A DNA stretch of 64,000 nt, taken from positions 62,001 to 126,000 of the forward strand of contig JAIOKI010000028.1 in NCBI GenBank assembly GCA_028335825.1, read 5' to 3'. Shown here in pieces: positions 58,477 through 64,000 of this stretch. Below the pieces are notes generated by a model. That model was not told where the DNA came from. It was given only the letters and a program-made list of their open reading frames with translations, and ran no database searches. The first letter of the stretch is position 1, and the number at the start of each line of letters is the position of its first letter. Made by a program: the position numbers and the translations under genes. The DNA is from Nosema muscidifuracis. Lineage: Eukaryota > Microsporidia > Nosematidae.

Positions 58477-60045
58477 ATTCGCTTACACAACTTTAACAAT
58501 AAATGCACTGGGCAGAATTCACTTCTTGTAATACAAAAAGCTATGTTTTTAATAAACAGTCAGATTCCTTACATAGTAAAAGTTCTAGCATGCTAGAGCC
58601 AATCTTTATCCCAAGGTTACAGATCTAATTTGCCGAATTCCCTTACTTACTTTAATTTAAAATATCTGTTATGATACAAAGACACCTGATGCGGTATAGG
58701 TACGGCTACACTACTTCTTTTTTATCAAGTATACATATAACACGTATTTCTTATCATGACAATCCATACGTACACACAGTCTAATTCATTTTTCTTACAC
58801 CGCTTATATACTGTCATCATCAAGTCGCCTTGCAGTAGTCAAGTGAAGAACTATTGATCTTCTTTGTTTTTACAATAACACCGACTCACTTCAATACCAT
58901 TGAAAACCCTAGTCTATATCTATACAAATATATTGTTACTGCCTCCAAGATCGGCCCATTTGTTTCTTCCATATACATTCACACATATACTTCAATACAA
59001 ACAAATTGCACAGCTACCTAAATACTCATATAGAAACATCTCATAAAAGTAGTCATCTTCTTCCATTTTATACAATAATACATTCGGTAGGTACGTTGTA
59101 ACACGTTTCTTAGCGGATTTCTACTTCCATAACAACCGCCCTACTGTCTCAATGTATTCATCATATTTATGGTATACTGTCTACTATTTAGAATATTTAA
59201 TGTTCCATAAGGTTCATCCCTTTTTGCACATCATTCTTACAATCATGTGCCCACTAGTCATACAATAGATTCATTCTGTAAACCTAATCTACAGAAGACC
59301 ATAGAATTAAAGATTTCTCATAGTCGAGACTATAACAGTGTCCTACATCTATGTCCTATATACAATGACTGCTGTCCTGAGAGACATTTCGCTGTGAACC
59401 AGCTACCACACAGTTCGATTGGTCTTTCGCCACTATACACATCTTAAATCATCGATTTGCACGTCAGAATGATTATGGTCTTCCAATAAACTGTTGCTTA
59501 TCTTCAACCAGAACATGCATAGTTCACTGTGTTTCGGGTCTTATAGTTATAACTTGTCATATTAATAACGACTGAGCCATTATCTTGCTATAACTATAAT
59601 CTCCTTGGTCCGTGTTTCAAGACGGGTCCTTAAACATAAGGCTGCCCCACACATTTTCACAAATTCCTTCGCAGTACTTATTTGCTATCGGTATGCCATT
59701 ATATTTAACCTTAGATATCTCATTCTACCTGTATTCAGACTGCACTACCAAGCAGCCCTACTCGCTGATACTTACTATTTTATTCAACTAACGAATATTA
59801 TATTCTGTACAAATAAGTAATAAAATAGTGATTTACATCTCCAATAGGATTACAATCACGGGTTGCTTCTTGTTCACTCGCTGCTACTACAGAAATCCTG
59901 GTTAGTTTCTTTTCCTCCTTCTAATGATATGCTTAAGTTCAAAGGGTCCTCTATACACATCTGTATATATTCGGTAACAATGCTTTCGTATTCATCTACG
60001 ACCTTCATCGCTGTGGCATCCTATTGATCCCATGTGTGGGTAAAA
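57560..60045 (-). rRNA. Large-subunit rRNA with fused 5.8S-like segment
   Basis: Read on the minus strand it starts near 60045 with a 5.8S-like part (CGATGAAGGTCGTAG at about 60011-59997) and runs without a second spacer into LSU sequence (AACTTAAGCATATCA near 59940). The sarcin-ricin loop AGTACGAGAGGAACTC is at 57775-57790 and the peptidyl-transferase region at about 57820-58080. The length of about 2.48 kb is the reduced size typical of microsporidia. The 3' end is judged by length and loss of rRNA-like sequence and may be off by some tens of bases. All overlapping protein frames are spurious. Confidence 0.93.
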
Positions 60046-60210
60046 TAAAATAATATATATTAGTATAACATATATATATAAATATATAATAATTATAATC
60101 TAATAAATATAAATATATTAGTATAATATAATAAATATAAATTAGTATAATATAATAAATATATAATAGTATAACATATATAATAAATATTGTATTAACT
60201 GTTACTCGAT
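60046..60210 (-). other. Single internal transcribed spacer
   Basis: About 165 bp, very AT-rich, made largely of 'ataataaatatataatagtataacatata' type microsatellite. It is the only spacer between SSU and LSU, as expected when 5.8S is fused to LSU. The minus-strand frame at 60005-60244 is spurious. Confidence 0.85.
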
Positions 60211-61445
60211 ATGATCCTGCTAATGGTTCTCCAACAGCAACCATGTTACGACTTATATCAGATCTAATACATCTTGTTCAAGTAGTTTACACTAATTTCA
60301 CAACATATATCATCTTAGATAGCGACGGGCGGTGTGTACAAAGAACAGGGACACATTCAATTCTACTTATTTAATAAAATTTACTAGCAATTCCAAGTTC
60401 AAATATCTCTTACAAAATATTATCCCATAAAGATTCATATCTATTGTATTGCGCGTGCAGCCCAAAATGTCTGAGGGCATAACGGACCTGTTTTAATCCT
60501 TTCCTTCCTACACTGATCGTGTCTGTCTATAAGGGTCTCACGTCTTGTTGAAATTAATCAAAACTTCACAGCATCCATTGAAAACGGCCATGCACCACTA
60601 TTATCATTCTCAAATAACATTCTCGCTGAATAATAAAATATTGGTAAGTTACCTCGCGTTGAGTCAAATTAAGCCGCACAATCCACTCCTTGTGGTATTC
60701 TTCCGTCAATTTCTTTAATTTTCAATCTTGCGATCATACTATCCCCAGAGCCAAAAAACTCGAATTTCTATTATGTAATACAAATACTCATATCACATCG
60801 TCGGCATAGTTTACTGCTGGAACTACAATGGTATCTAATCATCTTCGATCCTCCAGCTTACGTCCTTGTTCAAAAAATACATACAAGTGTACAGCTTTCG
60901 CTTCTGTTCGTCCAGTCAGGGTCGTCACATTTCATCTCTCTCCCAACTATACAGTACACCTCATATTGCTTCTTAAAAATAAACTACGGACTTTTTAACT
61001 GCATCAATCATCATACACACTCTTGGAACAAGTATTACCGCGGCTGCTGGCACTTGATTTGCCCTCCAATTAATCACCTCATATGTTTTTACAATATGAA
61101 ACAATATCTATTACTTCCCATAACTGCCTCAGACAAAATCCATAGGTCAAGTTTCGCCCCTGCTGCAATCCTTAGACTTAGTAGCCGTCTCTCAGGCTCC
61201 TTCTCCGGAATATTACAAAGTAATACCGTTACCCGTTACTGCCTTGTTAAGCCATTACCTTAACAACTAGCTGATAGGTCTCACTCTTACTGTATACAAT
61301 TATCTACACTTTAACGTAGTTATCATCAATATACATAAAATAAAGTGAGTATTACTGAGCAGTCCATTTTTCAGATACTTCTTCAAAAACATGCATGGGT
61401 TAATCTTAGGGAATAGCGTCTACGTCAGGCAGAATCAACCTGGTG
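60211..61445 (-). rRNA. Small-subunit rRNA (about 1.24 kb)
   Basis: On the minus strand it starts CACCAGGTTGATTCTGCC (61445 downwards). It contains the 530 loop GTGCCAGCAGCCGCGGTAA (61035-61053) and the decoding-site flank GTACACACCGCCCGTCGCT (60321-60339), and ends near GGATCAT at 60211. This length is far below the ~1.8 kb of most eukaryotes and typical for microsporidia. The order SSU-spacer-LSU on one strand differs from the reversed LSU-SSU order of Nosema bombycis. Confidence 0.96.
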
Positions 61446-62200
61446 TACAAAATAACATATCTACATTCTAGTCAGTATTAATCTAGTCTCAGAAATCTTA
61501 ATCTCTCAATCAATCAGTGCAATATAACATACGAAAACTACAACATGAGTAATAAATAATTTACATTGTGTATTATTTAATCTACTGATAAATTAAATTG
61601 ACAAATCAGAATTAATAATTAATTGCTGAGTTATGATTTTTGACAGGTTATATGTAGTGTGTTTGAGTGTACTAGTATGATATATATGTTGTATAAAAAG
61701 AGTTACAATCTGGTGGTTGTGTTGAACAACGAGAAGTTGATTGGAGTGTCCAGTTAAGGATTGAGAATGGTGACCATCCTGTGAACGTGCTGGGACGTTG
61801 GTTGCTGAAGTGATCGTGGTGATTACTTGTGTGAACAGTAATGTGAGACCGTAACGATGGTTTGGTTTGTGGTGTGTTTTGTTACTTGAAGATGTAAAAT
61901 ATTTTATTGGTGAGGTATGTATACAACATTCACTGTGTATATTTTTATTCTTTGATAATGATTTTTAGTTTTATTTCTTTGTGATGTAGATGGGATAGTT
62001 TGACTTGGTATAGTAATTAAATTATTTTTTATATATTGTTTATAGATCTGTTATTTATTAGTAATAATCATTCTGTGAATTTGTATTGATCTTGATATCT
62101 CATGTTATAAAAAGGCTTATGTATTATGATACTGTATATAAGAAATAGTATTTAATTAATAATAAGAAGTAAACATCTAATTAAATTGAATATCTTTATT
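61446..62200 (-). promoter_or_regulatory. rDNA upstream region with GT-rich plus strand
   Basis: This non-coding region is immediately upstream of the SSU gene and should contain the RNA polymerase I promoter and 5' external spacer. About 61640-61920 is strikingly G- and T-rich on the plus strand (ggttgctgaagtgatcgtgg, gtttggtttgtggtgtgttt), unlike any other spacer here. No 5S rRNA or tRNA was recognised in it. Confidence 0.5.
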
Positions 62201-64000
62201 TTCTTTCAATGCTTTTGTTAAATTTTTTAATATTTTTTATCAATGCCTAAAAAATACACTATCCTCTAATTATCTTAATCTTACAATTTTCTAATTTCAA
62301 TACTTTAGCTCTTATTTATTGCTGTAAAATACTTTCTTAAATTTCTTTAGTTCTTCAATCTCTAACCCATTCACCATTATTCTGTTCATTAATCTATAAT
62401 CCTTATATACTAGTACTGTTGTTATCCACCATTTACAAGAATCAATCTTATTTACTTCTGTTTGTGTTCTAATATACTAAATTATAAAACATTTTTAATT
62501 TTTCTAGTTTATCTTTCTGACCGAATCTTATTTATTACACTTATAGCTATTTCTTAATCATCTTTGACTTTTCTTTTCCTATTTCATCATTTTCAATATT
62601 ATCTAGATTTTCAACAACTGTGTTTCTTCTTATAAATATCTCTCAAGATATTTTCATTCTTACACTTCTTAATGACATATCAATATTCTATATTATTATA
62701 ATAATATCTTATATTGAAACTTTTGTATTTTTATAATATAATCTTCGGTCATCTAAACATAAGTCTTTTATGGAAGTCTAAAATATCTTACTTTGTTGAT
62801 TTATTTCCACTATTTGTAATCATATTAACCTTCTAATTGGTTTCTGTTGAACTTATACCGTTGAAATATGTAATTTGGAAATGGTTTCTATATTCTATTT
62901 AAAAATGAATATCTACTGTTTTGATTTATTCTTCTGTCATCTAAAGCTTTCGGAGATTTATAATTGGTCTCTAAGTTGAATTATCTGCATAATAAAAAAT
63001 TTTTAAAGTTTGTAATTGCCTATGAGACAGCTAATATTTTTTTAACTAGTTAAATAATTCCTTTCCACCGAATCCCTTTTAAATTCTTTTTAAAATCTGG
63101 TTGTTACAATATTTTTTCTCCTAAAGATTAATTTTATGATCAAAAACGTTTTCAAAAATTTCCTCTTCATTTAACACTATTTTTTGTCTAAAATTAGCAA
63201 TGTTTCTGTATCGTAAAATGAAGCATACTTTTATATGTCTATCAACAATATATTTATATTTTTTATCATAAATGAGTTTCTGAACACCCTGATATTCTTA
63301 TCCGTAATATATCTTGTTTTCTATTTTAACATTGTTCTATACCAATATTTCTCTTTTTTCACAATCTGAAGAAGCCTTTTTTATTTCAATTTCAGTAAAA
63401 TATCTTTGATACCTCAAATTATTAATTATTTTATCAGTATTAGGCGAAAAAAAATTCAGGTACTACTAATTAGTTAAGGCTCACAAGATTTATTATTAGT
63501 CTTAAGCTACCATCTGTTGTAACACCAGTCCAACATTATTTATTCATAATGTTCTTTTAGTATTATATATTGTCTTTCTAGTGATCACTTTTCTGCTTCA
63601 TTCTTAAATTTGTAATTTTTTGTAGCTTATATGGAATATCTACCATTATTATCTTCTAAATTTTTGATTTTTATTTACACCAAGGAATATTTCTATCATA
63701 AGACCCAAACAATATTTTATTGAACAAGGTATTTTAGATGAGAATAAAAGTATATAAACAAGTTTTATAGATAATGTTAAATGATAAATCTAAGTCTTTA
63801 TCAAACAAATTACCATTTTAAGAGATAAATGTGGTAAAAGCTTCTACTTTATACCTTAATATCCTTTAATAAAATTTTCATTTCTATATTTCTTAAATTC
63901 ATTCTTTTTTTCAACATTAAAGCATCGCAAAAAATCTTTACCATTTTTCTTTTTGAATGAAAATGATCATTATTGAAGACATTTTTAAATTTCTATTTTT
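62200..64000 (-). mobile_element. Fossil Ty3/gypsy-like pol relic, open to the right edge
   Basis: This region has no open frame and no tandem repeats, and its composition differs from the spacers. Read on the minus strand, short segments around 63400-63530 resemble the reverse-transcriptase core of Ty3/gypsy elements (a DGSLR-type strand, an LN, then a YFT-type segment at the expected spacing). It is broken by many changes, a dozen or more, and looks old. Neither terminal repeat is seen in the window. Confidence 0.45.

Noticed and set aside
57174-61263. Several short frames over the rDNA and its edges
   Set aside because: The sequence is rRNA with conserved landmarks; the frames are accidental.

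Overview
The window looks like nuclear DNA of a microsporidian with a loosely packed, very AT-rich genome. Three things support this. The rRNA genes are miniature: the small-subunit gene is about 1.24 kb, and a 5.8S-like segment is fused to the large-subunit gene with only one spacer (minus strand, about 57.56-61.45 kb). The protein genes appear intronless. Most start codons sit a few bases after a CCC-containing box (for example ACCCCTTATG), a known microsporidian start-proximal signal. I cannot name the genus from sequence reading alone.

Layout. 0-7.4 kb: a minus-strand HAD pyrimidine-nucleotidase gene among four secretory/membrane genes of one architecture (signal peptide, beta-rich domain, helical domain, C-terminal anchor), one of them cut by the left edge. 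7.5-18.2 kb: a muskelin orthologue, a PX/PH-like protein, a coiled-coil WD40-like protein, a Mis18-domain kinetochore protein, and a tandem pair of Trm4/NCL1 tRNA m5C methyltransferases that share a converted tract. 19-31 kb: three small two-helix membrane proteins, two secreted-looking proteins, an importin-beta family karyopherin, a repeat-rich hypothetical and a 92-aa unknown. 31.4-43 kb: a CPSF100/INTS9-like protein, MRE11, glyoxalase II, a Cyr1-like LRR plus nucleotidyl-cyclase protein, a Sho1-like four-helix SH3 protein, ribosomal protein uL5 (L11), a membrane alpha/beta hydrolase and a pair of small anchored paralogues.

43.3-57.5 kb is a retroelement cluster next to the rDNA. It holds two almost identical, apparently intact 5.96-kb APE-type LINEs (635-aa ORF1 overlapping a 1236-aa ORF2), a tail-only insertion with target-site duplication, a decayed tail and a chimeric remnant. 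Copy B is inserted, with a 15-bp duplication, into the 3'UTR of another family member. That 3'UTR contains a branched RNA structure whose stems covary between subfamilies. A host gene is cut by copy A. 57.5-61.45 kb is one rDNA unit, followed by its GT-rich upstream region and, from about 62.2 kb to the right edge, a heavily decayed Ty3/gypsy-like relic.

Spacers are long (0.2-1.7 kb), extremely AT-rich and built largely of degenerate 20-115 bp tandem repeats. Similar repeats run in frame through several coding regions (MRE11, the cyclase-like protein, the 568-aa and 362-aa proteins). No tRNA or 5S gene was recognised.
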